DNA from: Lachnospiraceae bacterium UBA2860 | Lineage (GTDB): Bacteria > Bacillota > Clostridia > Lachnospirales > Lachnospiraceae | NCBI GenBank assembly: GCA_002350625.1 | Contig: DEFE01000013.1 | Location: 1 to 28,938 of the forward strand | Direction: 5' to 3' | DNA: 28,938 bases | In this document: one piece after another, positions 1-7,163 of the stretch | Layout: each line of letters starts with the position of its first letter | Position numbering within the stretch: the stretch's first letter is position 1 | The notes under the pieces: model-generated | What the model was told of the DNA's origin: nothing | The model's database searches: none | What the model saw: the letters and a program-made list of their open reading frames with translations, nothing else | Position numbers and translations under genes: made by a program

Positions 1-29
1 GGAGCAAAGAGAGAACATGGAGCGGCCGC
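1..29. repeat. Right end of a dispersed inverted-repeat element, cut by the window start
   Basis: The first 29 bases match, with a few differences, the right end of the element at 24910-25153. Both share GGAGCAAAGAGAGAA, then one variable base, then ATGGA and a GC-rich GCCGC block. The match starts at base 1, so the rest of this copy should lie to the left of the window. Differences within the arm (T to C, T to G) would be informative if the missing left arm changes with them. Confidence 0.6.
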
Positions 30-37
30 TGCGCATG

Positions 38-104
38 CATTGCTGATGATCTGGATGCGCAGGCATTGCTGATGATCTGGCAGCGCAGACATTGCTGATT
101 ATCG
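38..104. repeat. 26-bp tandem repeat, about 2.6 copies
   Basis: Two adjacent 26-bp units (38-63 and 64-89) begin CATTGCTGATGATCTGG and end in a GCGCAG block. A partial third unit (90-104) begins CATTGCTGATTATCG. The array sits between the repeat-element end at 1-29 and the recD2 ribosome binding site at about 114-120, so it lies in the 5' leader or promoter region of recD2. No promoter is obvious inside it. Confidence 0.75.
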
Positions 105-124
105 ATAAGGGGAAAAGGAGACAC

Positions 125-2377
125 ATGCAGGAAAAGGTCAGCGGCATAGTAGAACATATCGTCTACAGGAACGAGGACAACGGATACACGGTCTTTTCGA
201 TCACCGCCGAGGGGGAGGAGCTGACGTGCGTCGGATTCCTGGCGGAGATCACCGAGGGATCCGGCATCGAGGCTTTCGGCCGATATACGGAGCACATCTC
301 CTACGGGCGGCAGTTTAAGGTGGAGAAATATACCTTCCGTGAGCCGGAGACAAAAGAGGCGATGGAGACCTATCTCGGCTCCGGCGCGGTGAAGGGCATC
401 GGGAAGACGCTCGCGGCGCGCATCGTGAAGCTGTTCGGCGAGGACACGCTGCGCATCCTGGAGGAGGAGCCGGAGCGGCTCGCCGAGGTCAAGGGGATCA
501 GTCTGAGAAAGGCGAGAGAAATCGGCGCGGCGGCGGCCGGGCAGGCAGACCTGCGGCGCGCGATGATGTTCCTGGAAGGCTTCGGCATCTCGCTCAAGAT
601 GGGCGTGCGGATCTATAAGACCTACGGCGAGGAAATCTATACCCTGCTGAGGGAGAACCCTTACCGGCTCGCGGAGGACATCGACGGCATCGGCTTTCTC
701 ACCGCGGACCGGATCGCCGTGAGGGCCGGCATCTCGGCGGAGTCCGAATATCGCGTAAGGAGCGGCATCCTGTATGCGCTCTCGCTCGCGCTGCAGGAAG
801 GACACGTCTACCTGCCGGAGAGCATCCTCACCGAAAAGGCCGAGACGCTCCTCGGCGTGGCGCCGGAGAACATCGCGCACGAGCTCGAAGAGCTGATCTT
901 TGAGCACCGGGTCACGGCGAGACGGCCGGAGGAAACAGAGAGCGCGGGAGAGGCCGGCGGACGCCGCATCTACCTGTCACGCTACTACTACCTTGAACTC
1001 AACGCGGCGAGAAAGCTGCTCGATCTCGCCTGCACCATGGATACCGACCCGGCCGAGGACGAGGCGGTGCTGGAGCGCATCTTTAAGGAGAGCGGCCTCG
1101 CCCTTGAAGAAGAGCAGAAGAGCGCCGTGCTGTCCGCCGCATCACACGGCGTCCTCATCCTGACCGGCGGGCCCGGCACGGGCAAGACGACGACGATGGG
1201 CGCCATGATCCGCTTCTTCGAGCGGCGCGGGCTCACCGTGCTCCTCGCGGCGCCGACCGGGCGGGCGGCGAAGCGCATGACCGAGACGACGGGCCGGGAC
1301 GCCTCGACGATCCACAGACTACTTGAAATCAGCAGCGGGACCGACGAGGAGATCGACCGCGTCCGCTTTGAAAGAAACGAGGAAAACCCGCTCGAGGCGG
1401 ACGTCATCATCATCGACGAGATGTCCATGGTGGACATCTTTCTGTTCCACGCGCTGCTCATGGCCGTCTCGCCGGGGACGCGCCTTATCCTCGTCGGGGA
1501 CGTCGACCAGCTGCCCTCTGTCGGACCGGGGTCCGTGCTCAGGGATATCCTCTCGTCCGGCGTATTTCCGGCCGTTTCCCTCAACCGGATCTTCAGGCAG
1601 GCCGGCTCCTCGGACATCGTCGTCAACGCGCACAAAATCAACGCCGGAGAGCAGATCGCCCTCACGAACGACAGCAGGGATTTCTTCTTCCTGCGCAGAA
1701 ATGACACGAACCGGATCATCAGCAACGCCATCGAGCTCATCCGGGACAAGCTGCCCGCCTACGTCAAGGCGGAGCCCTTCGACATCCAGGTGCTGACGCC
1801 GATGCGGAAGGGACCGCTCGGCGCCGTGCGGCTCAACGCCATCCTCCAGAACTACCTCAATCCGCCGTCCCCGAAGAAGGAGGAGAAAATCGCCGGCGAC
1901 CGCACGTTCCGCGTGGGGGACAAGGTCATGCAGACCAAAAACAACTATCAGATTCCCTGGGAAGTGCGCGGAAGATACGGCATCAGGAGAGACGAGGGCT
2001 GCGGCATTTTCAACGGCGACATGGGAATCGTGCGCAGCATCGACGACTTCGGCAAGACCATAGAGATCGAGTTCGACGAGGGGAGGATCGTGGACTACCC
2101 GCTCTCGGAGATCGAGGACCTGGAGCACGCCTATGCGGTGACGATCCACAAATCGCAGGGAAGCGAATATCCGGCGGTGATCCTGCCGCTTCTTTCCGGG
2201 CCTCCGATGCTGATGACGAGGAACCTCCTCTACACCGCCGTGACGAGGGCGCGCTCCGCGGTCGTTATCCTCGGCGACGAGGAGACCGTGCGCGGCATGA
2301 TCCGCAACGAATCCGAGCTGCGGCGCTATACTTCACTTGGCGAAAGGATCCGGGAGTTATGCGCGGAGGAGTGGTAA
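125..2377 (+). CDS. recD2: RecD2-type ATP-dependent 5'-3' DNA helicase
   Basis: This is an SF1B helicase of the RecD2/TraA-like family, 750 aa, found in bacteria without RecBC and involved in DNA repair and replication-fork stability. The N-terminus has the RecD2 OB-like segment (SGIVEHIVYRNEDNGYTVF) and helix-hairpin-helix repeats at about residues 80-220. Walker A (GGPGTGKTTT) is near residue 347, Walker B (IIIDEMSMVD) near 428, and the C-terminal UvrD-like motif (YTAVTRAR) near 702. The frame opens at 92, but the AAAGGAG at about 114-120 fits the ATG at 125 (MQEKVSG). The end overlaps comF by 19 bases, which suggests co-transcription. Length is normal for the family. Confidence 0.95.
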   Translation: MQEKVSGIVEHIVYRNEDNGYTVFSITAEGEELTCVGFLAEITEGSGIEAFGRYTEHISYGRQFKVEKYTFREPETKEAMETYLGSGAVKGIGKTLAARIVKLFGEDTLRILEEEPERLAEVKGISLRKAREIGAAAAGQADLRRAMMFLEGFGISLKMGVRIYKTYGEEIYTLLRENPYRLAEDIDGIGFLTADRIAVRAGISAESEYRVRSGILYALSLALQEGHVYLPESILTEKAETLLGVAPENIAHELEELIFEHRVTARRPEETESAGEAGGRRIYLSRYYYLELNAARKLLDLACTMDTDPAEDEAVLERIFKESGLALEEEQKSAVLSAASHGVLILTGGPGTGKTTTMGAMIRFFERRGLTVLLAAPTGRAAKRMTETTGRDASTIHRLLEISSGTDEEIDRVRFERNEENPLEADVIIIDEMSMVDIFLFHALLMAVSPGTRLILVGDVDQLPSVGPGSVLRDILSSGVFPAVSLNRIFRQAGSSDIVVNAHKINAGEQIALTNDSRDFFFLRRNDTNRIISNAIELIRDKLPAYVKAEPFDIQVLTPMRKGPLGAVRLNAILQNYLNPPSPKKEEKIAGDRTFRVGDKVMQTKNNYQIPWEVRGRYGIRRDEGCGIFNGDMGIVRSIDDFGKTIEIEFDEGRIVDYPLSEIEDLEHAYAVTIHKSQGSEYPAVILPLLSGPPMLMTRNLLYTAVTRARSAVVILGDEETVRGMIRNESELRRYTSLGERIRELCAEEW

Positions 2378-3084
2378 AAAACTATCTGATCGACCTGCTG
2401 TATCCGCGCAGATGCCCGGTCTGCCAGGACGCCGCGCCGTACGGGGAGGAGATCTGCCCGGAATGCAGGAAGCGCCTGCCCTATATCCGCGGGCCGGTCT
2501 GCTTAAGATGCGGGAGGCCGGTGCGGGAAGGGGAAGCCCTCTGTGCGGACTGCGCGGAGATCCGGCACGACTTTGACGCGGCGGTGTCCGGCTTTCTCTA
2601 CGACGACGTGATGCGGGAAGCGGTCGCGGCGCTGAAGTACAAGGGCCGGAAGGAGTACGGGCGCGTGCTCGGCCGCCTTCTCTATGCGTGTACGGAAAAG
2701 AAGCTGCGGCGCTTCCGGGCGGAAGCGGTCGTGCCCGTGCCCGTCCATGCGAAGAAGAAAAGAGAGCGCGGGTATAACCAGGCGGAGCTGATCGCCCGGG
2801 AAGTGGCGGAGGGACTAAAAAAGCCGCTGCTTGCGGATGCGCTTATCCGCACGAAGTACACGAAGGCGATGAAGACGCTCTCGGCGAAAGCGAGAAGGAC
2901 AAACCTCCGCAGTGCATTTGAGATCGGACCCGGCTTCGTGCCCGTAAGGAGCGCCCTGATCGTCGACGACATCTACACGACGGGCTCGACGGCGGACGCC
3001 TGCGCGGCCGTGCTGAAGGAGGCGGGCGTAAAGGAAGTTTTCGCGGTCACGCTCGCGGTCGGCATCTCGACGTCGGATCTCTGA
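2359..3084 (+). CDS. comF: ComF family phosphoribosyltransferase-like protein
   Basis: This 241-aa protein has the ComF/ComFC layout. An N-terminal zinc-ribbon-like region carries four CxxC pairs (CPVC, CPEC, CLRC, CADC) in the first 75 residues. A type I phosphoribosyltransferase domain follows, with the PRPP-loop motif LIVDDIYTTGSTAD at about residues 199-212. ComF proteins take part in natural transformation and DNA handling at the inner face of the membrane; the exact reaction is not settled. The ATG at 2359 lies inside recD2. A GTG at 2371 in the same frame is a possible alternative start. Pairing with recD2 suggests a DNA-metabolism operon. Confidence 0.92.
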   Translation: MRGGVVKNYLIDLLYPRRCPVCQDAAPYGEEICPECRKRLPYIRGPVCLRCGRPVREGEALCADCAEIRHDFDAAVSGFLYDDVMREAVAALKYKGRKEYGRVLGRLLYACTEKKLRRFRAEAVVPVPVHAKKKRERGYNQAELIAREVAEGLKKPLLADALIRTKYTKAMKTLSAKARRTNLRSAFEIGPGFVPVRSALIVDDIYTTGSTADACAAVLKEAGVKEVFAVTLAVGISTSDL

Positions 3085-3089
3085 CGGGT

Positions 3090-3118
3090 TTGCAATCGCG
3101 ATGGGAACATGATAAAAT
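3090..3118 (+). promoter_or_regulatory. Sigma-A-type promoter ahead of the membrane protein/cdaA operon
   Basis: TTGCAA at 3090-3095 is followed by exactly 17 bases and TAAAAT at 3113-3118. It lies 5 bases after the comF stop and 51 bases before the next start. This is a good housekeeping promoter and marks the likely start of the 3170-6770 transcription unit. Confidence 0.75.
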
Positions 3119-3169
3119 ATTTTAGTTTTAGGCACATGAGAAACAACGCGCGGAAAGGTGCTTTTTAAG

Positions 3170-3595
3170 ATGACAGATCCGAAGAGACTTCGCGAGATGA
3201 TCGCCATTTCTTCTTTCGAGGGCGGAAGAGGGCGCGAAGCCATGGATATCGCCGGGTATTATCGCTCGGATTACATCGCGAGGCAGATGATCAGGACCTT
3301 CTTCCTTGCGACCTTCGGCATCATCGGGGCGGCGGGCATTATCGCCGCAGCGAACGCGGAGGCACTGCTTAACCTGCTGGTTTATCTTGACATGGTTAAG
3401 ACGATCGGGATGATCGTCCTCATCTATCTCGTCCTGATCGCTGCGGCGCTCATCATGACATTTGTGAGTTCCTACCGCAGGTACAGCAGGGCGGAGCGGG
3501 AAAGAAACGTCTATGCACAGCACGTGCGGAATCTCGCGGCGCTTAATGAGAAATACGATGCATCCGCCGGCGCGGTGCAGGAGAGGCGGACATGA
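3170..3595 (+). CDS. Small two-helix membrane protein of unknown function
   Basis: I do not recognise this 141-aa protein. It has a hydrophilic N-terminus (about 40 residues), a hydrophobic segment at about 42-62, a second at about 75-98, and a charged C-terminal tail rich in Arg and Glu that may form a short coiled coil. The frame can start at the GTG at 3158, but GGAAAGG at 3152-3158 fits the ATG at 3170 better. Its stop overlaps the next start (ATGA), so the two are probably translationally coupled. It is the first gene after the 3090 promoter and shares the transcription unit with cdaA, which hints at an envelope or c-di-AMP link, but that is only context. Confidence 0.8.
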   Translation: MTDPKRLREMIAISSFEGGRGREAMDIAGYYRSDYIARQMIRTFFLATFGIIGAAGIIAAANAEALLNLLVYLDMVKTIGMIVLIYLVLIAAALIMTFVSSYRRYSRAERERNVYAQHVRNLAALNEKYDASAGAVQERRT

Positions 3596-4569
3596 GAACT
3601 TTCGGAGCTCTTAGAGAGAAAATCAGGTACGTGTACGCGGAGCACTCCGCGCTGCTTGACTTCCTCGGCCGGCTCGCCTCCGCGCTCATGGTGTTCTTTA
3701 TCATCCGCACCATGACGGGATATCACGTGTTCCTGAGCGAGCCGCTCGTCCTTGTCGTCTTTGCTTTCGTGGCGGCGCTCATGCCCTCCGGCGCGCTCGC
3801 GGTCTTTGCCGCGTGCCTCACGGTGGTGCAGGCTTTTGCGGCGGATCCTATGGCAGCGGGCGTCGCGCTCGCCGTTTTTCTTGTGCTCTACCTTCTTTTC
3901 CTGCGCTTTGCGCCGGGGGAAGGCGTGGTGCTCGCGCTGACGGTCGTGTCGCTGTATTTTTCCATGGCGCCATTTATGCCGCTCATCACGGGACTGAGGC
4001 GCCGCATGAAGGCCCTTGTCCCGATGCTGTCCGGGGCCGTGGTCTACGCGCTTCTTAACATGCTCCATCGCCTGCCTGAAGTGCTTGCGCCATTTGAGAA
4101 GAACGATTACATGAACCGCCTGACGGCGATGACGAGGGCTGTGTTCACCGACGAACTCGTGATCCTCCTCGCCGCGATGGCCGCGTCTTTTGTGTTTGTC
4201 CACGCATCTTCGGGCATGGCCGCTTCGTATGCGCCGTATCTGGCGGTGCCGGGCGGCGGGATTATCTATCTCGGCTTTATCCTCATCGGCGCGCTGGTGA
4301 CGAAGACAACCGCGCCGGTCGCCGCTGAGGCGGTCGCGGCGGGAGCGTCCGTGTTTGCCGCGCTCATTCTTGCGATGTTCCTCTACCCGCTCAGATACAA
4401 AAAGAGCGAGTACCTGCGCTTTGAGGACGACGCGTACTTCTATTATGTGAAAGCCGTCCCGAAAGCGGTCGTCACGGCTTTTGACGAAGAGGATGACGAA
4501 GACGAAGACGACGAGGACGAGACCGAATATCCGGGTGAAGCGGGACCGCTTCGCAGGATGAAGATGTGA
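3592..4569 (+). CDS. Polytopic membrane protein with acidic C-terminal tail, unknown function
   Basis: This 325-aa protein is unrecognised. It has about eight hydrophobic segments between residues 25 and 265, then a cytoplasmic-looking tail with a nearly pure Asp/Glu run around residues 300-315. One segment contains a glycine-rich turn (VPGGGIIYLG) that could form part of a transport path, but no known transporter signature is clear. Its ATG overlaps the stop of the upstream gene, and cdaA begins 25 bases downstream. The position directly before cdaA suggests a role coupled to c-di-AMP or envelope homeostasis. This is inference from neighbourhood only. Confidence 0.82.
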   Translation: MRTFGALREKIRYVYAEHSALLDFLGRLASALMVFFIIRTMTGYHVFLSEPLVLVVFAFVAALMPSGALAVFAACLTVVQAFAADPMAAGVALAVFLVLYLLFLRFAPGEGVVLALTVVSLYFSMAPFMPLITGLRRRMKALVPMLSGAVVYALLNMLHRLPEVLAPFEKNDYMNRLTAMTRAVFTDELVILLAAMAASFVFVHASSGMAASYAPYLAVPGGGIIYLGFILIGALVTKTTAPVAAEAVAAGASVFAALILAMFLYPLRYKKSEYLRFEDDAYFYYVKAVPKAVVTAFDEEDDEDEDDEDETEYPGEAGPLRRMKM

Positions 4570-4594
4570 TTGACCAAAGGAGGCAGCGCGCCGT

Positions 4595-5470
4595 ATGTCG
4601 ACTGTCTGGAACCAGTTTCGATTATTCTTAGCCGGCCTGTATTTTCCGAAGATCCAGGTCATAGATATCATCGAGATCCTGATCATCGCGTTCATGATCT
4701 ATTTCTGCATGCTCTGGATTCAGAGGACGAGGGCGTACTCGCTGCTGAAGGGCTTCATGATCATCGTGGTGTTCATCGCCATCGCCTCGATCCTGCAGAT
4801 GTCGGCGATTCTGTGGCTCGCTTCGAGAGTGGGTTCGATCGCCATGATCGCGCTGGTCGTCATCTTCCAGCCGGAGCTGAGAAAGGGCCTCGAGTCTCTG
4901 GGCACGAAGAACTTCCTGTCATCGATTTTCTCCTTTGACAGCTCAGGCCGCTCCGATCAGATCTCCGACCGGACAATCACGGAGATCGCGCGCGCGGTCA
5001 ATGAGATGAGCGAGGTCAGGACGGGCGCGCTCATCGTGGTCGAGCAGACGATTCTCCTCACGGAGTATGTCAACACGGGCATCGAGTTAAATGCCGACGT
5101 CTCGAGTCAGCTGCTGATCAATATCTTCGAGCACAACACGCCGCTTCACGACGGCGCGGTCATCGTGCGCGGCGACCAGATCGTGGCGGCGACCTGTTAT
5201 CTGCCGCTGTCGGAAAACGCCCAGATCAACAAGAAATACGGCACCAGGCACAGGGCGGGCCTCGGCATCAGCGAGGCCAGCGACTCCTTCACCATCATCG
5301 TCTCCGAGGAGACGGGCCGCGTGTCCTATGCCTACATGGGAAACCTGACGACAGGCGTCACGTCGAGCATGCTGCGCGAGGAGCTGCATAAGCTTCAGAA
5401 GAAGTCCGGCGTGAAAGAGGACCGAAAACTCCGATTCCGGAAAGGACAGGCGAAGAAATATGAAGAATAG
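4595..5470 (+). CDS. cdaA: Membrane diadenylate cyclase CdaA (c-di-AMP synthase)
   Basis: This 291-aa protein makes c-di-AMP from two ATP at the membrane. Three N-terminal hydrophobic helices (about residues 20-100) are followed by the DAC domain. The catalytic motifs are intact: HDGAVIV near residue 185 and GTRHRAGLG near 217. FQPELRKGLESLG after the third helix is typical of CdaA. AAAGGAGG at about 4575-4582 precedes the start. The gene overlaps cdaR by 11 bases, the usual cdaA-cdaR arrangement. c-di-AMP controls potassium and osmolyte uptake and cell-wall balance in Firmicutes. Confidence 0.97.
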   Translation: MSTVWNQFRLFLAGLYFPKIQVIDIIEILIIAFMIYFCMLWIQRTRAYSLLKGFMIIVVFIAIASILQMSAILWLASRVGSIAMIALVVIFQPELRKGLESLGTKNFLSSIFSFDSSGRSDQISDRTITEIARAVNEMSEVRTGALIVVEQTILLTEYVNTGIELNADVSSQLLINIFEHNTPLHDGAVIVRGDQIVAATCYLPLSENAQINKKYGTRHRAGLGISEASDSFTIIVSEETGRVSYAYMGNLTTGVTSSMLREELHKLQKKSGVKEDRKLRFRKGQAKKYEE

Positions 5471-6770
5471 ACTGCTGAGCCATCCGGTCCTCCGCATAGC
5501 GTCGCTGATCATCGCGTTTGTCGTCTGGCTCATCATCATGAATGTCAGCAACCCGGTGATCACAAGAACCGTAAGCGGCGTACCGGTCAATGTCACGAAC
5601 GGCTCCTATATCGAGAGCATGAACCTGTCATACGCGATCATGAGCGGGTTTGAGACGGTGAGCGTGACGGTGGAGACGAACCGCTCCGTCGTCGAGCGCC
5701 TGAATGTCTCCAACATCACGGCCAACTGCGATCTGACGCAGATCGTCAACATGGAGTCCGATCCGGTCATGGTGCCGGTCACGGTATCCGTGCCGGGCGT
5801 GAGCGCGGCCGGCGTCACGGTGACGCCCCAGAATATTCAGATCAGGCTCGAGGAGATGGAAAGCCGCGACTTCGTGATCAACGCCGTCGCAGGCTCGGGG
5901 GCGCCCGCGAGAGGCTTCGAGGTCGGGTCCCTCACCTCCAATCCGGAGAAGCTGACGATCCGCGGCCCGAAGTCCATGATCGAGCGCATCGACAAGGTAC
6001 AGGCCGAGGTGGACGTCTCCAATCTGAGAGAGAACACGACCGTCACCGGCGCCCTGCACGTCTACGACAGAAACGGCGACGAGCTGACGGAATCCCAGAT
6101 GAAGTCCCTGACCTTCTCGGTCAACGAGAGTGCGGTCTTCGTCGACGTCACGCTTTACCGCATCCTTCCGGACGTCGGCATTTCCGCTGAAACCTACGGA
6201 GAGCCGGCGGCGGGCTATCAGATCGGAGAGGTCACCGTGACGCCGCAGACGATCTCGGTGGCGGGCACGGATGAGGCGCTCGACGACTTCCGGGAGGTGG
6301 GCCGGAGGCTCTTCATCACGGAGGAGTCGCACGCGGTCGATGTGAGCGGAGCTTCCTCGGATGTGGAGATCCGCGTGAACCTTCCCGACTATCTGCCGGC
6401 GGGACTGCGCATTGCGGAAGGATTCAGCGACACAGTCGTTGTGACTGTCAAGATTCTGGAGTATAATACCAAATCGTTAGAGATCGAAACGAAGGCGATC
6501 GACAAGCAGAACCTGCCGACGGACATGAACGCGGTCTTCTCGAGCCAGGTTCTCGACATCCGCGTAAAGGGCACGGATTCGGCGCTCAGCGCGCTCACGT
6601 CCGATGATGTCATCGCATCCGTGGATCTGTCCGGCGCGGAGACCGGCACGGTAATGGTTCCGGTTTCCATCACGCTGCCGGACGGCTTCGAGCTCGCGGA
6701 GCAGGTATCGGCCGAGATCACCATCTCCGAGACGACCGTGATCACACAATCGGAAGAGAGCGATACATAG
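5460..6770 (+). CDS. cdaR: CdaR/YbbR-domain regulator of CdaA
   Basis: This 436-aa protein has one N-terminal membrane anchor (about residues 10-30, ending LIIMNVSNPV) and an extracytoplasmic part built of about four YbbR repeats. The repeats are visible as recurring beta-rich stretches with phrases such as VTPQNIQIRL, VTPQTISVAG and LDIRVKG. CdaR proteins bind CdaA and modulate its activity. The start lies inside cdaA, so the two are coupled. In many Firmicutes glmM follows cdaR; here glmM is absent and a 123-bp gap with hairpins leads to an HPr-like gene. Confidence 0.93.
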   Translation: MKNRLLSHPVLRIASLIIAFVVWLIIMNVSNPVITRTVSGVPVNVTNGSYIESMNLSYAIMSGFETVSVTVETNRSVVERLNVSNITANCDLTQIVNMESDPVMVPVTVSVPGVSAAGVTVTPQNIQIRLEEMESRDFVINAVAGSGAPARGFEVGSLTSNPEKLTIRGPKSMIERIDKVQAEVDVSNLRENTTVTGALHVYDRNGDELTESQMKSLTFSVNESAVFVDVTLYRILPDVGISAETYGEPAAGYQIGEVTVTPQTISVAGTDEALDDFREVGRRLFITEESHAVDVSGASSDVEIRVNLPDYLPAGLRIAEGFSDTVVVTVKILEYNTKSLEIETKAIDKQNLPTDMNAVFSSQVLDIRVKGTDSALSALTSDDVIASVDLSGAETGTVMVPVSITLPDGFELAEQVSAEITISETTVITQSEESDT

Positions 6771-6784
6771 AGGAGCTGAAGCTT

Positions 6785-6831
6785 GTTTCCGAATGCGAAG
6801 CATGAGGATCACAAGCTTCGCATCCGGAAAC
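6785..6831 (+). promoter_or_regulatory. Stable 17-bp stem-loop between cdaR and the HPr-like gene
   Basis: The arms GTTTCCGAATGCGAAGC (6785-6801) and GCTTCGCATCCGGAAAC (6815-6831) pair over 17 positions with a single A-C mismatch, leaving a 13-base loop. No run of T follows, so it is not a canonical intrinsic terminator on either strand. It could attenuate read-through, protect the 3' end of the cdaR message or be a processing site. Confidence 0.6.
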
Positions 6832-6846
6832 TGTCAGATAAGCCTC

Positions 6847-6860
6847 GGAATTAGAATTCC
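6847..6860. promoter_or_regulatory. Perfect 6+6 inverted repeat, operator-like
   Basis: GGAATT-AG-AATTCC lies 33 bases before the HPr-like start and just upstream of its ribosome binding site (AAGGAG, then AAAAGGGGAG). It could be a protein binding site or a small hairpin. I see no convincing -35/-10 pair around it. Confidence 0.35.
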
Positions 6861-6893
6861 TGAAGGAGTATAAAGAAAAGGGGAGAAAGCATC

Positions 6894-7163
6894 ATGGTAA
6901 GCAGAACTGCAGTGATTATCAACGAGGCAGGCCTTCACTTAAAGCCTGCGGCCCGCTTCTGCGAGGAGGCGCTCAAGTACAAGTCGACAGTGACATTTAC
7001 GTTCGGCAACACGACGGCGAACGCGAAAAGCGTCCTGTCCGTGCTCGGCGCCTGTGTCAAAAAAGGGGACGAGATCGAGATTGTCTGCAACGGAGAGGAC
7101 GAGCAGGAAGCGCTCGACGCTCTGTGCAAAGCGGTAGAAGAGGGTCTTGGCAATGAGGAATAG
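6894..7163 (+). CDS. HPr-family phosphocarrier protein with altered active-site motif
   Basis: This 89-aa protein has the length and fold pattern of HPr, the phosphocarrier between enzyme I and the PTS permeases. His15 is present in GLHLKPA, and Ser46 in NAKSVLS, the HPr-kinase site of Gram-positives. The usual motif around His15 is GLHARPA, with Arg17 helping phosphotransfer; here residues 16 and 17 are Leu and Lys. It may therefore be a regulatory HPr paralogue rather than the main PTS carrier. It sits alone, without enzyme I, and overlaps the start of the carboxypeptidase gene, so it is probably co-expressed with envelope genes. Confidence 0.9.
   Translation: MVSRTAVIINEAGLHLKPAARFCEEALKYKSTVTFTFGNTTANAKSVLSVLGACVKKGDEIEIVCNGEDEQEALDALCKAVEEGLGNEE

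Noticed and set aside
38..104. CRISPR array
   Set aside because: The 26-bp units are directly adjacent without unique spacers and there are fewer than three full copies; no cas gene is present.
3511..4695. Open frame of 394 codons on the minus strand
   Set aside because: Its Arg/His/Glu-rich translation is the mirror of a hydrophobic membrane protein gene, with no plausible start signal.
6785..6831. Intrinsic terminator after cdaR
   Set aside because: The stem is strong but no T run follows on either strand, so it is listed as a regulatory stem-loop only.
6771..6893. Riboswitch ahead of the HPr-like gene
   Set aside because: Only two simple inverted repeats are seen and no conserved riboswitch core could be matched.
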